Shown here: positions 10,642 to 20,579 of the stretch, piece by piece
Numbering within the stretch: position 1 is the stretch's first letter
How the letters are laid out: each line of letters starts with the position of its first letter
From: Chaetoceros tenuissimus
Taxonomy: Eukaryota > Bacillariophyta > Thalassiosirophyceae > Chaetocerotales > Chaetocerotaceae
NCBI GenBank assembly: GCA_021927905.1
Contig: BLLK01000069.1
Span: 2,356,001-2,420,000, forward strand
Reading direction: 5' to 3'
Length of the DNA stretch: 64,000 bases
Notes under the pieces: generated by a model
Databases searched by the model: none
Seen by the model: only the letters and a program-made list of their open reading frames with translations
What the model was told of the DNA's origin: nothing
Position numbers and translations under genes: made by a program

Positions 10642-10770
10642 TGAGTTCCATCCATTATCCATGAAGATCAGAGAATGAGCATAGTAGAGACAAAAATAAT
10701 GAAAATCAGACCTAAAGAAAGAATGAATATGTGAGTAAAGTATAAGTTTTAGACTTTAATCTAATTCATA

Positions 10771-11364
10771 TTAGAGAGCAGCAAGTACACTTGGTGCCCA
10801 AGTATTGGACGATTCCTCAGCAGATGAGAAATAGTGAGTTACAACTCCATCTTCAGCAATAAGAGAATATCTCTTTGATCTAACAAGGATACCTCCCTCA
10901 ATAGAAAGCCCAAAAGCACGAGTAAGTTCGGCTTCAGAATCGGATAAGAACATAATCCCAGCATCAGAACCTCCTGATGTTCGTCCCCAGGCTTCCATAA
11001 CAAAAGCGTCATTAGTTGCTACACAGATTGTGAGTTCTACTCCCTTTGCCTTGAGTTCATCTTGTGCATCGATGAAAGATGGCAAGTGAGATTTACTACA
11101 ACCAGGAGTGAAGGCTCCTGGAACAGCAAATATGGCCACTTTCTTTCCTTTACAAAGCTCTGCTAGATTGACACCATTCGGTTTACCATAATCTGGAGAT
11201 CCCTCCATCAATACAACATCAGGAATCGAATCACCAACCTTGACTTCTGGTACGTCAGCCATATTTAATGCAGTAGATTTAGTTGTTGCAGAGATCTTCG
11301 GAGCAAATGCAGAGGCAGTACAAGTGAGGACAGATACGAGTGCTAGCTTCAAGTAAGTCTTCAT
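10771..11364 (-). CDS. Type II peroxiredoxin (PRX5-like), plastid-targeted
   Basis: The 197-residue protein starts with a signal peptide and the ASAFAP motif at 17-22 (TASAFAPK), the diatom plastid-import signature. The mature part is a type II peroxiredoxin. The peroxidatic cysteine is Cys89 in PGAFTPGCSKSHLP; the likely resolving cysteine is Cys114 in ELTICVATND, 25 residues later, the spacing usual in plant PrxII. Such enzymes reduce H2O2 and alkyl hydroperoxides using glutaredoxin or thioredoxin. The length fits one domain plus a bipartite targeting peptide. Single exon. Confidence 0.93.
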   Translation of the reverse strand: MKTYLKLALVSVLTCTASAFAPKISATTKSTALNMADVPEVKVGDSIPDVVLMEGSPDYGKPNGVNLAELCKGKKVAIFAVPGAFTPGCSKSHLPSFIDAQDELKAKGVELTICVATNDAFVMEAWGRTSGGSDAGIMFLSDSEAELTRAFGLSIEGGILVRSKRYSLIAEDGVVTHYFSSAEESSNTWAPSVLAAL

Positions 11365-11714
11365 CCTATTCCAATCACAGTAGAAGTCTACGTCTTTGAT
11401 GATTCAAGATTCAGTTTACTACTTGCTTATGTGAAATAATGAGGAAATTGTGTGATGTGGATCTTTTTCTTTGGAGAGATCTCAATCCTCCTCATCGTCG
11501 TCGGTCGTCGTCGGATCTTTTCCTATGTAAATAGCTATGTAAGTCACATGTGGTATATAGCTAGCTAGACCTCCTAACATTTCGTTTTGTTTTTCTTCGT
11601 TCGATTAGTTCCAATGCTCTTCTTCTAAATGAAAATGTACTACTCATAGCTAGGAGAGGACACGCTATGATTGGATTTTGTATAGCTTTATTACAACATT
11701 ATTTATTAATTGAA
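11365..11714. other. Intergenic region upstream of the peroxiredoxin gene
   Basis: 350 bases without an ORF of note. It contains short GTCGTCG runs near 11498-11515. No gene or clear control site is visible. Confidence 0.5.
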
Positions 11715-13808
11715 TCAAGCAAAATGCTCCTTGATGACTTTTTCAAGTTCGGTCCTAACTGAATCGCTCAAGTCAAGTGAATTGTCAATTTCGGACAATG
11801 CATCAGGTGCCGCATTATTGACATGCTCCAACAATGATCTCATTGTGTTTTGACCTAATTCAGTGCCTGCTTCGCCACCATTTTGTATTGTCTCGTCCAA
11901 AACTCTGAGCGATGCAGCCAATAATGCTACAGCATTTTCGCTCAGAGTTCTCTCGTCGCCCGCTTCCTGGTGCATGGCGAGAAGGTATGCCTTCTTTTTC
12001 AGAATTTGTTTATCTGCACCGGAATTTGCCCCTGCACCGTCTAGACTATCTGCTTGCGCAAAATCAAAACGAAGACCACCAGCTAATCCACGCATTGCCG
12101 GTGCATCAGCGCGACTGACCGTGTCAGCTCCAATACCCACACGAGTGATACTTCTTTGCGCGTCCAAAGCTGGACGTTGACCTTGGTTATATAGTTTTTC
12201 ATCAAGCCAGATTTGGCCGTCTGACATACTAATAAGATCATCAGTGTGTTGTAGTGCAATCCGTCTTTGCTTTTCTGAATCACTAGCAACTGGTAGCGGA
12301 ATCTGGATCTTTCTCAAGTTTTCAGGGGTAAGAGGAATATTTTTCTTTTCAAGAATGGCAATGCGTTGCTTCACCTTTTCACTGCTCTCTGCAAAATCAT
12401 CGGGACTAAATACTGTGCTCTCATCATCCGCACCTCCAAATTGCCCTTCAAGATTTGTTAGAAGTGCAAGAGTCATGGATCCTCCTCCATTTTTCTTATT
12501 GAATTGTACAGCTCTTTGAATCAGAGATGAGTAGAATCCTCTCATCTCACTTGAAGCACCACCATCGCGATCATCTTTAACTACAGCATCAACACCATAA
12601 ATATCAATCAAAATTCTAGTGGTCCAATCCCAGAATGTTTTATGTTGGTCTATGTCATCAACAACAACAAATGAATCAATTCCTTTCGCTAGAGCAAGAC
12701 CTTCTCCTATAGAACACGCAGCAGCAGCTACAGTGATGGCTTCTGCTGAATCAGTCGGACACTTCTTCTCGTCGATATCACTACCATGAGTATTTCTTGC
12801 AGAAACAACAACAATGTCATCCAGAATACCAGCTTCCTTCATTTTGCTCAGTACTTCTTCTCTTTCCTTGTCACAGTTGCTGGTAATTGCATAAATACAT
12901 TTTGCACCATCTTTTTGTTTAAGCTGAGTTTTGATCGCCCCAATGACAAGATCTCTTTGCCCAACACCAGTGTCTTGTCCGACAATGAGCATATTCTGAC
13001 CTTTTCCAATTGGAGCTAGTGCATCAACCATTGCAGTTCCAGTTAGAAGAGGCTTATTGATTAATGCAATATCCGAAACTTTTGGAATTGGAGCAAATAT
13101 TGCACGATCAAAAACATCACTATTTCCATCTACTTCAGAATCAGGTTCCAATGGATTTCCATAGCAATCAATTACGGAACCAAACAATTTTTCAGACACG
13201 GGAATAAAAGATCTAGTTCCCAAAATAGACACCTTCGCATCTTGATTTTCTACAGAAGCAAAATCACACATGATAAAAGCCATTGGTGGACGCTGTGCGA
13301 TTACTGTTCCTCTTTCTCCATTCGGGAATACTACAGCTTTTCCAATGAAATCCTCGCCTTGAAGATTATTCTGACTTTTTTTCTTCACAGCTGACTGTGC
13401 CTGAGAAGCAATACCACCAAACATACCAGTTTCACTTGATTTCTTATCTACGTCAATAGTTGCAGCAACGCTTACAACTGTATTCACATCCAGATCTTCT
13501 TCTCTCACTTTGATAGCCATAATTCCAGCTTTTCCATTAGGTGATGGTATAAATGAATGTATATCTGCAGTTGCTACAATTTTTGGTTCATCCTTGGGAA
13601 TAGGAGAATCATCTCCTTTCATGTCCACTTCGTCAACAACAGAGGCGGAAAGCTTTGTTTGTAAAGAGCTGTAATAAGCATGTTGATTTTGAGCCACAAA
13701 GTTTGAGATAGTAGGTGAAGGTACAAAAGCTTCGGTGCGCAACATCGAGAAAGCAGATACAGTCGAAGCCGCTGCGATCGATGTAGAAATTGTTCTAAAG
13801 TGAACCAT
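11715..13808 (-). CDS. Plastid-targeted F1-ATPase alpha-like protein with degenerate P-loop
   Basis: I take the ATG at 13808 because it gives a signal peptide followed by TEAFVP, a plastid-import motif; the ATG 105 bases upstream adds a basic tail that would mask it. The product is 697 residues. The core follows the ATP synthase alpha-subunit order: LTGTAMVDALAPIGKGQNMLIVG, the nucleotide-binding domain, SDGQIWLDEKLYNQGQRPALD, ITRVG, RGLAGGLRFDFAQ and a helical C-terminal domain. The P-loop reads GQDTGVGQRD (277-286), without the Lys-Ser/Thr of a working Walker A motif. In diatoms the true plastid alpha subunit (atpA) is plastid-encoded, so this nuclear protein is a divergent paralog, possibly structural or regulatory. 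The N-terminal ~140 residues are not alpha-like. Single exon. Confidence 0.78.
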   Translation of the reverse strand: MVHFRTISTSIAAASTVSAFSMLRTEAFVPSPTISNFVAQNQHAYYSSLQTKLSASVVDEVDMKGDDSPIPKDEPKIVATADIHSFIPSPNGKAGIMAIKVREEDLDVNTVVSVAATIDVDKKSSETGMFGGIASQAQSAVKKKSQNNLQGEDFIGKAVVFPNGERGTVIAQRPPMAFIMCDFASVENQDAKVSILGTRSFIPVSEKLFGSVIDCYGNPLEPDSEVDGNSDVFDRAIFAPIPKVSDIALINKPLLTGTAMVDALAPIGKGQNMLIVGQDTGVGQRDLVIGAIKTQLKQKDGAKCIYAITSNCDKEREEVLSKMKEAGILDDIVVVSARNTHGSDIDEKKCPTDSAEAITVAAAACSIGEGLALAKGIDSFVVVDDIDQHKTFWDWTTRILIDIYGVDAVVKDDRDGGASSEMRGFYSSLIQRAVQFNKKNGGGSMTLALLTNLEGQFGGADDESTVFSPDDFAESSEKVKQRIAILEKKNIPLTPENLRKIQIPLPVASDSEKQRRIALQHTDDLISMSDGQIWLDEKLYNQGQRPALDAQRSITRVGIGADTVSRADAPAMRGLAGGLRFDFAQADSLDGAGANSGADKQILKKKAYLLAMHQEAGDERTLSENAVALLAASLRVLDETIQNGGEAGTELGQNTMRSLLEHVNNAAPDALSEIDNSLDLSDSVRTELEKVIKEHFA

Positions 13809-14532
13809 TGTTTTGAATTGTTTGCTAGTTTTGCTTCCTTTTGCCTCTAGTTTCTTGGAAAGTAAATTTCCTATTTTCCAAGTTATCACTTTCTTTCTTT
13901 GTCTAGCTAGCATTCAAATCTAGAACCTACGGTACCTGTTTATAGTAAGCAAAAGTGAAACTTCGGAAGGTCGAAGAAGAAAGAAAATGTATTGGTCGAT
14001 GATGGATGATGATGATGATGGTAGCAAAAAGTTCACACATCCCACTGTCCAAACATCATTTTAAGAACGTCATTTGGAAAAGAGAAAAGGAAGAGAAGAA
14101 AAGGTATTCTTCTAGTGTACCCACGTCATAGTCATGCCGGGTTACAAGTTGTTTTGTTTTCAATCCAATTGAAAAATAATGTATTGTCCAGTAATGCCTA
14201 TTGAGCTGTCTTTTGTCCATTTCCAAGCTGTGAAAAAAGTAGTCGATAACTGATTGAGGATTTGAATATGGTTTTTATTACTGATAGATTTGCTCTTCTC
14301 CGCTTCAGTTGACTGTCTCTGTTGACTAGTATCAAACATGATACGATACATTTGGTGTACCATCTTTTGAAATCCTGTAGAAAGATATCGAGATAAAATA
14401 GATTTCTATTTATAGCTTATCTCTATGTTTTTTATTTGAGATGATTTCATATTATCATTTCTTAGAGGTTTGAATTCATGTGTAAAGTATCATCTTTGAT
14501 TTATGGTGATTAGCTTTCCTCCTCTTCATTAC
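13809..14532. other. Intergenic region, no gene seen
   Basis: A 724-base gap upstream of the F1-alpha-like gene. It has a GAT-rich microsatellite at 13998-14021 and a 67-codon minus-strand ORF (14160-14363) that shows no domain or splice context. I see no supported gene. Confidence 0.5.
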
Positions 14533-14554
14533 TTAGCTTTCCTCCTCTTCATTA
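14511..14554. repeat. Tandem duplication (two 21-base copies, period 23) at a stop codon
   Basis: TAGCTTTCCTCCTCTTCATTA occurs at 14511-14531 and again at 14534-14554. The second copy includes the end of the DoxX-like reading frame and its TAA stop. The first copy lies just 3' of that stop. Confidence 0.85.
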
Positions 14555-15298
14555 GAGATTTTGCTGTAGATGATTGAATCCACTGATAGCGGTCCAGCAC
14601 CTAAACCATACAAATAATATAAGTTTTTGAATCTACGAGTATTCTTGAAAAGATTGAAAAAGTTACTCACCATTGAACCAAAACATGAGAAATATCAAAG
14701 AGTACAAGAGAGGCTCTTCGAAATCATAAGAGTAATTTGAAACATGGCCAAATGGAAATCCCTGACTTCCTACTGCTGAAAGATGGAAATAAACTGCTGA
14801 CATCATAGTTACAAGCAATGATAATGCTGCTGGACGTGTCAAAAATCCAAGGGCAAAAAAGATACCACCATAAAATTCTGCGTAGTCATGGATTGCTGCC
14901 CAAAACTCAGGTGAGCCAGGAAGAAATCCAAAGTAGGGTTTCATAATATAATCTACGAATCCTTGGAATTCAGGTGTACCAAAGTTGGCTGGTAAATATC
15001 CACCCTCGCTTCCGTGATGAATCATCAAGAGTCCTGTCAATATTCTTAATGGAACTAAAGGAACAGCGTGGATTCCGTTCCAGTTAGTGACAGTCTTGAA
15101 CAACTTTGGACCTGTGATTCTATCCCATGTTGTCTCTTTCTTTTTTTCTTCTCCATCAGCACTCATATGGAGAGAGTTCATCTTGTTCACTTGCTTCTTG
15201 GAGATGCCTTTCACGACATTGAAGTGTGATGGCGTAAATGCTGCTGCATTCAAGAAATTGAATGCCAAGACCAAGGCAATGCAAATATTTCTTCTCAT
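14533..15298 (-). CDS. DoxX-like membrane protein, plastid-targeted
   Basis: Two exons: 14671-15298 and 14533-14600, split by a 70-base intron (donor AATG|GTGAGT, acceptor GTTTAG|GTGC). The splice restores the DoxX end: FWFNGAGPLSVDSII followed by an acidic tail, about 231 residues in all. The N-terminus is a signal peptide ending NAAAFTP, the plastid signature. Then come DoxX blocks: PLVPLRILTGLLMIHHG, the Tyr/Phe-rich FYGGIFFALGFLTRPAALSLL and the final helix LLYSLIFLMFWFNG. DoxX proteins are small four-helix membrane proteins of oxidoreductase-associated type; the electron partner cannot be told from sequence. Reading through the intron would give an early stop. Confidence 0.85.
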
Positions 15299-15542
15299 AA
15301 TAGGTTTCTTTTGATTATGTAGCTTTTAAGGGTAGGTAACCAGATAACTTCGTAGAAATTAAGATATGTGTATCAACTTTGACTTTACAACTACGAGTAT
15401 GAAGTATGAGGTGGGAAGTGATAAAGATGGGAGCGTCGAGATAAATTGAAGATCGAAGATACCTGGATGTCATTCGTCTAATTTAGTTTCTTGATATTTA
15501 GAAAATTCATTTGCCTCTTGTAAAAGAACTCTCACGCTGTTC

Positions 15543-18500
15543 TCAAGAAAATAGTGAAGCTCCCATTTCTGCCGATGTAGGGTTATAATCTTGATTGTTC
15601 CTATTGGCCATGCTTTGCGTGACGAGTTTTTCTGGTAAATCTTGAATTACATCCTTTTTCGCTGTCTGTTTTTGATTTAGCAATGATTCTGATGCATCAG
15701 CTCGCGATAGAATACCCTGATCATCAACATTTTCATTTTCCTTCAGGTTCTCAGCTGCAACTCTCAGGAGATCGCGAATAACATCTTTCTGATCTTTAGC
15801 TGACCTCTTTTCTTTCAAAGTCGTTTCCAATTGCAAAACCATGTCAGGTGTAATTCCTGGTAATGCGACAAGTACTTGTCGTGGCAAATCGCTTGGGTTG
15901 ACCAAGATCCCGCCTCCCTGTAGAGGATTATCAACAACTTTTGTCTGTTCGAATTGATTATTCGACTGACCCCGCGGTGATTGCATTGCAGCCCCCTGTC
16001 CTCCCCATTGAAGAGATTGGCCGATTACTAAACGACAATAAATATCACGAACTACATTGATCATGTCCCATTCAATACCAACCATCCATTTCTGTTCAAA
16101 TACAACACCTCTTACTGCATTCGTAAACATTTGACTCCCAAGAAGTTGTGTGTACCTATCAACCCATGCAACCGTCTCCAATATTCGATGACATATACGA
16201 AGACATCGGCGACAAGTGTAAGCGTCGGGGTAGTTCAAGGATTCTACAATGCTTAAGACGAGATATCCAGCTATAGCCTCGTTTTCTAAAAGCAAAAAAT
16301 GACATAGTTTTGCGATTCTCTGATGTTTCCTCGCTTCAATAGCATAGTGAAATTTTGTTCTCTTTGTACCATCTGCATTTACCGGGCCTTTATTATTCAA
16401 TCCTTTTGTATTTGGACCAGTCCAAAGTGCAGTACTATCACCTTTCTTTGCTTGTTCCTCTCGCGCTAAATTTGCCAACACAAGAGCCCAATCACCCTTC
16501 AGTGCGAGGGCCGATTGAATCATATCAGCATAGCATCGACTTAGTTCGACTCGTAGCTTCTCGACGAGTGCTTCGCTTGATATTGAGTCCAAATCCCCAA
16601 CAAAGGCGCCTCCTCTTGCATAAAAAGGTACAAACCACTCGTCACCACCTCTTGATGCAAGAGTAGCCAGGCTTATACAATCGCCACTTCCCATTGCCTT
16701 TGTAGATTCAAGTGAAGTACCGCTAACTTTCAAAATTGGACTCCATGTGCATTTCAAACGAAATTCCATATGTTGAAAGAATGGTGCAGCAATAGGGGCA
16801 ACGTGGCTCTGATATAAAGTAGAAGGACAGCTGAGAAGTAGGAAGTCAATAAATTGCTTGATGAATTGTGTCATGTGGCGGTGCTCCATCGCTTTTAGAT
16901 GATCAATATTAGAAACTATACTGACAAATGTTGGGTAAGATGGTGCCAGCTCTGGCGAATAAAGTGCTCTTTGAGCGCACAAAAGCCCAAGCATTTGCAA
17001 GCACGTTCCACGCAACTCGTTGAGCCAACCACTCCATTTTGGTGCAAGATTGCATGACCTTCTATCCCAACCACTCACAACGCTTCCAGCTGTCCCACCT
17101 TCACCAAAGACTCCTCCTCCAGAAAGATTACTTTGATTTTTAGCCAAGTATACCTCGTCATCAGAGATGGCATAGACATACTTCTGAACAGAATTTTGGA
17201 GGTATTTGGATTGATTTGATGGATGCCAAAGTGAAAAGAGGGTATTGAGCACTTGCATTAATGAAGGTAATATGCGTGGCCATAAATGAACGAAGGGGTC
17301 ATTCAAAGAAAGTTCATTGATACTAACAGATCCTTCATCTGGAAAACTTGCTAGATTTTGGGTTGCTAGTAACTGACTTTCTGTTAGCGGAATACCTGCA
17401 TTTGGTCTTTTTCGTGCAGCTTCTTGACACCGCTTTCCAACAGAAAGTAGCTGATTGAAAGCGGAGAACAATTCAGAGAAGTTATTTGATACTCTCTCCA
17501 CGTTTGCTTTGTCAGTTACTGTTAAAGGATTTGTACCAGCGTCAGCGACTCCCATCAATTGCATCAAGGAGTCAGGAGAACTGATTGCTTCTTTGACCAT
17601 CGGACTTTCTAATTTATTCAATGCATCAGAAAGCACATCAGCGACAAAGTTCGACCTTGCAGTGGGATCTTCTACAGCAGTAGCAACGCAAGACAGGAAT
17701 TCAAAGAGATGCATCCGATTAGCTGGAAGCATTGAACTCATCGATAGCAAAGTCTTACAACGATCACTTAATTGTCCTAACCACCCAACCAAAAGATGAG
17801 GAACCATTTTTGTAACTGCTATGAGAGAAACACCTGCCTTCTTACGCAAACTTATGACTTCATTGCTAAGAACGCCCCCATCTGCTGGGCTAGATTCTTC
17901 TCCAAGACATTGTAAGAATGCATCAATTGCTGATATCAACCTTGTAGGGTCATGCTTCCAATAATATTTCAGTGATTCGAGCAAGGTGACTCTTCGAAAC
18001 TTTAACCAAATATCACTAGGATTCCATGCAATTATCTTGCTTGCTATGTCTCCCAGTAACGAGCGCACTTCATTGCGAATAGTGATTCGATTAGGGTCCA
18101 TGAATGAGGGATCATTCGTCTTTGTTTCGTCTAAAGCCCAGTCGGGAAGACCATGGATGGTATTATCCAATGGCAAATTAAATCCTTCAAAGTTCAGTAC
18201 AGCTGTACTTTCTTGAGTAAGTTGACCCGAAGATGGATGTAAACAATCTCGAATATTACCACTAGCATAGGTACTGAACAAATATTCAAATCTTTGGTGA
18301 ATAATATTCACAGCGAGTTTTGGTTCTATCGCACTAATCATGCGTATATTGAGGTTGGTTTTTGATCGGAAATCACCAATAAATAAATCATAATCATCTT
18401 TTTCGTCAAATGATTCTTCTAGCAATGCCGAGTGTGGATGGTTTTGTTCTTCTACGTCTTCCCATCGAAATCTCGTTAGATGCCGTGTGTAGGCAATAAG

Positions 18501-20027
18501 TAATCTTTCAAAACAAGGCTGAAGTAATCTAGTTTGTCCCTTGCAAAGCTGGGGATCTCGCAGCAATAGAGCCCATGTATTGTTCTGTTCGCCACATATT
18601 TTAGGAGATGGATGCTGTGCCATGTCGGCGAGCAGTCCTAGAAGGGTAGCCACGGTTTGATATCTTTGCCCCTTCTCGTTCATAATAGACTTGTCATTTG
18701 TAATATGAGCAACGTGTGCAGACAGCGAAGATGCCAACATTTTTGATAGTGCTCTGTGAAATGGATATCTGTCCACCAAAGTTTGTATAGGATCTACAGG
18801 TTTGCCTTCTGCTGCTGCTTTGATAGCGTCCTGTTGAGAAGCCGCTTCATTTGCTTCACTGATTGCTGCTGGCAACGTAGATATAAGTTTCAGCCATTGC
18901 TTGTTATCTATCTTCCTCAAAACAATTTGCTGTAGGCATTTCACTGCAGCCTTATGCAATCCAGCTGTTTCTTCACGTAATATATGGAGCAATGCGCTAA
19001 TGAAATCACATTGATTGGATGCAACATTACTATTTTCATTGCTATCTTCCGATGGAGGAATAATCCATTCAGTTGGCATTGCCTGGCAGAATTTCTCCAA
19101 AGTTTTCAAGCAGTCTGCTACAATCTTTCCAGCTTTTTCTTTGATTCGCACCTGTTCATCATACATTGGCTTTTCTTGTGGAGTCATTTGATGTATGGTT
19201 CGCCCACTATTCACCAAATAATTCACCATTTCCTTTATATTTCCTTTTGCTGTCTGTATTACAATATATTCATTGGATAGTAGGTTGAAAATTAATGGAA
19301 GAAATTGAGCATTAACTTCATTCAGACCGATGAGCACATCATTTCTTCGTGAAGTCGATATTTTTGAATTGAAATCTCCGTCGGTACAATCTTCAGTTAT
19401 GATAGTGAGACATTCTACACACATTTTCACACCAATCAAAGAGCCATATCCAGTCGAACTTTGTTCAGATGCATCTGGTGGTATATACCATAGTCCTCCT
19501 TTGTCTGGTGGTGAGAATAGGTCTGAAATGAAAGTGGTCCACCGTTGAGGAAAGTCTCGTGTTGCTATATCAGCAATAAGGGAAGCAATTTTAATAGCAA
19601 GGAATCTATTTTCATTGTCTTCCGTTGATTTTTCCATTGGACTTTTACTGCTATCTTTTGCAGACATTGTACTTCTCGTGAGGAGTTGTCTTGCACTAGT
19701 CATGACAGCATTCCTGATTGCAAACCTTTCAGCATCATTCTTTAACTTTGCATAGTTTGATTTGAGAAAGTTCTGGAGTATTCCCAACATGTATAATTTG
19801 ACAGAAGCTGTGATATCAATGTTTTGCGGTGATATTGGTAAATAAATATTCTCAGTTTGAAGAAGATCCAAAATGACAGCAACTCGACCATCATATTTTT
19901 TAAATTGCTCCAAGGTTTGGAAAGCTTCGGATCGAGATTGCTGATTGATCAAAGGCATTATATATGGCGAAGACGCCGTTGAAATAGCTATAGCTCGGAA
20001 CAAAGCGAGCTTTTGTGCGTCGTCCAT
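15543..20027 (-). CDS. Exportin-5-like (XPO5/HASTY) karyopherin
   Basis: The 1,494-residue single-exon protein is almost wholly alpha-helical and looks like a HEAT-repeat karyopherin. Near the N-terminus is the exportin-type block IASLIADIATRDFPQRWTTF (~150-170), and mid-protein FVHLWPRILPSLMQVLNTLFSLWHP resembles the XPO5 segment ending in LNALWNP. The length is somewhat above human XPO5 (1,204). XPO5/HASTY carries structured RNAs such as pre-miRNA and tRNA out of the nucleus with Ran-GTP. Other large exportins are possible, so the subfamily call is less sure than the superfamily call. The C-terminal ~120 residues are polar and may be disordered. No intron is needed across 4.5 kb. Confidence 0.7.
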   Translation of the reverse strand: MDDAQKLALFRAIAISTASSPYIMPLINQQSRSEAFQTLEQFKKYDGRVAVILDLLQTENIYLPISPQNIDITASVKLYMLGILQNFLKSNYAKLKNDAERFAIRNAVMTSARQLLTRSTMSAKDSSKSPMEKSTEDNENRFLAIKIASLIADIATRDFPQRWTTFISDLFSPPDKGGLWYIPPDASEQSSTGYGSLIGVKMCVECLTIITEDCTDGDFNSKISTSRRNDVLIGLNEVNAQFLPLIFNLLSNEYIVIQTAKGNIKEMVNYLVNSGRTIHQMTPQEKPMYDEQVRIKEKAGKIVADCLKTLEKFCQAMPTEWIIPPSEDSNENSNVASNQCDFISALLHILREETAGLHKAAVKCLQQIVLRKIDNKQWLKLISTLPAAISEANEAASQQDAIKAAAEGKPVDPIQTLVDRYPFHRALSKMLASSLSAHVAHITNDKSIMNEKGQRYQTVATLLGLLADMAQHPSPKICGEQNNTWALLLRDPQLCKGQTRLLQPCFERLLIAYTRHLTRFRWEDVEEQNHPHSALLEESFDEKDDYDLFIGDFRSKTNLNIRMISAIEPKLAVNIIHQRFEYLFSTYASGNIRDCLHPSSGQLTQESTAVLNFEGFNLPLDNTIHGLPDWALDETKTNDPSFMDPNRITIRNEVRSLLGDIASKIIAWNPSDIWLKFRRVTLLESLKYYWKHDPTRLISAIDAFLQCLGEESSPADGGVLSNEVISLRKKAGVSLIAVTKMVPHLLVGWLGQLSDRCKTLLSMSSMLPANRMHLFEFLSCVATAVEDPTARSNFVADVLSDALNKLESPMVKEAISSPDSLMQLMGVADAGTNPLTVTDKANVERVSNNFSELFSAFNQLLSVGKRCQEAARKRPNAGIPLTESQLLATQNLASFPDEGSVSINELSLNDPFVHLWPRILPSLMQVLNTLFSLWHPSNQSKYLQNSVQKYVYAISDDEVYLAKNQSNLSGGGVFGEGGTAGSVVSGWDRRSCNLAPKWSGWLNELRGTCLQMLGLLCAQRALYSPELAPSYPTFVSIVSNIDHLKAMEHRHMTQFIKQFIDFLLLSCPSTLYQSHVAPIAAPFFQHMEFRLKCTWSPILKVSGTSLESTKAMGSGDCISLATLASRGGDEWFVPFYARGGAFVGDLDSISSEALVEKLRVELSRCYADMIQSALALKGDWALVLANLAREEQAKKGDSTALWTGPNTKGLNNKGPVNADGTKRTKFHYAIEARKHQRIAKLCHFLLLENEAIAGYLVLSIVESLNYPDAYTCRRCLRICHRILETVAWVDRYTQLLGSQMFTNAVRGVVFEQKWMVGIEWDMINVVRDIYCRLVIGQSLQWGGQGAAMQSPRGQSNNQFEQTKVVDNPLQGGGILVNPSDLPRQVLVALPGITPDMVLQLETTLKEKRSAKDQKDVIRDLLRVAAENLKENENVDDQGILSRADASESLLNQKQTAKKDVIQDLPEKLVTQSMANRNNQDYNPTSAEMGASLFS

Positions 20028-20579
20028 GACAAGTGCAATTGTATTGAAAGAGAATGTATTTATTATATGAATATGTAATCAGAAATGTATAAGAAAGATT
20101 TTCAGCACGTATTGGATTGGAACTGTTCTTTCACTAGGAACTTTTTATGTTGGTTTGTTGTTTGGATATGAGGCAGATAATATGATACGTAACCTTTTAA
20201 TGACAGGCAGTAAATGGAGTTTCGTTACTCATCTATACAAGTGAGAAAAAGGTACTTCATGAAGATTTTACATGATGTCTGTGGTGATTGAATTCAAAAT
20301 TAAAATGGTGTGTGTTGGTGTTTGGCTGGAGCGGATTTTGCTACTCCCAACTCCCAACCCAACAAATGAAGGAGCCCTTTCCAATGACGAAGATTGATGC
20401 TTTCTTCGTTAGGGTGCATACCATGTACCTCGTACCATAGCGTGCATTCTGAATGAATTTGTGCCTCAACAAAAGTCTCAGTTAAAATATAGATATATAT
20501 TTGTGAAAAAAGTTATTATAAATTATTTCATACAGATATTTGTTGTGCTTGAACTTCGTTCATTTGAATACCTTCCTAT
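20028..20579. other. Intergenic region, no gene seen
   Basis: The region lies upstream of the exportin-like gene and 3' of the sulfotransferase-like gene. It is AT-rich with no supported ORF or RNA gene. Confidence 0.5.

Noticed and set aside
11715-13808. Ordinary nuclear copy of mitochondrial or plastid ATP synthase alpha
   Set aside because: The Walker A motif is degenerate, the N-terminal ~140 residues are unrelated, and a plastid leader is present.
14160-14363. 67-codon ORF between the F1-alpha-like and DoxX-like genes
   Set aside because: No domain, no leader and no splice context.
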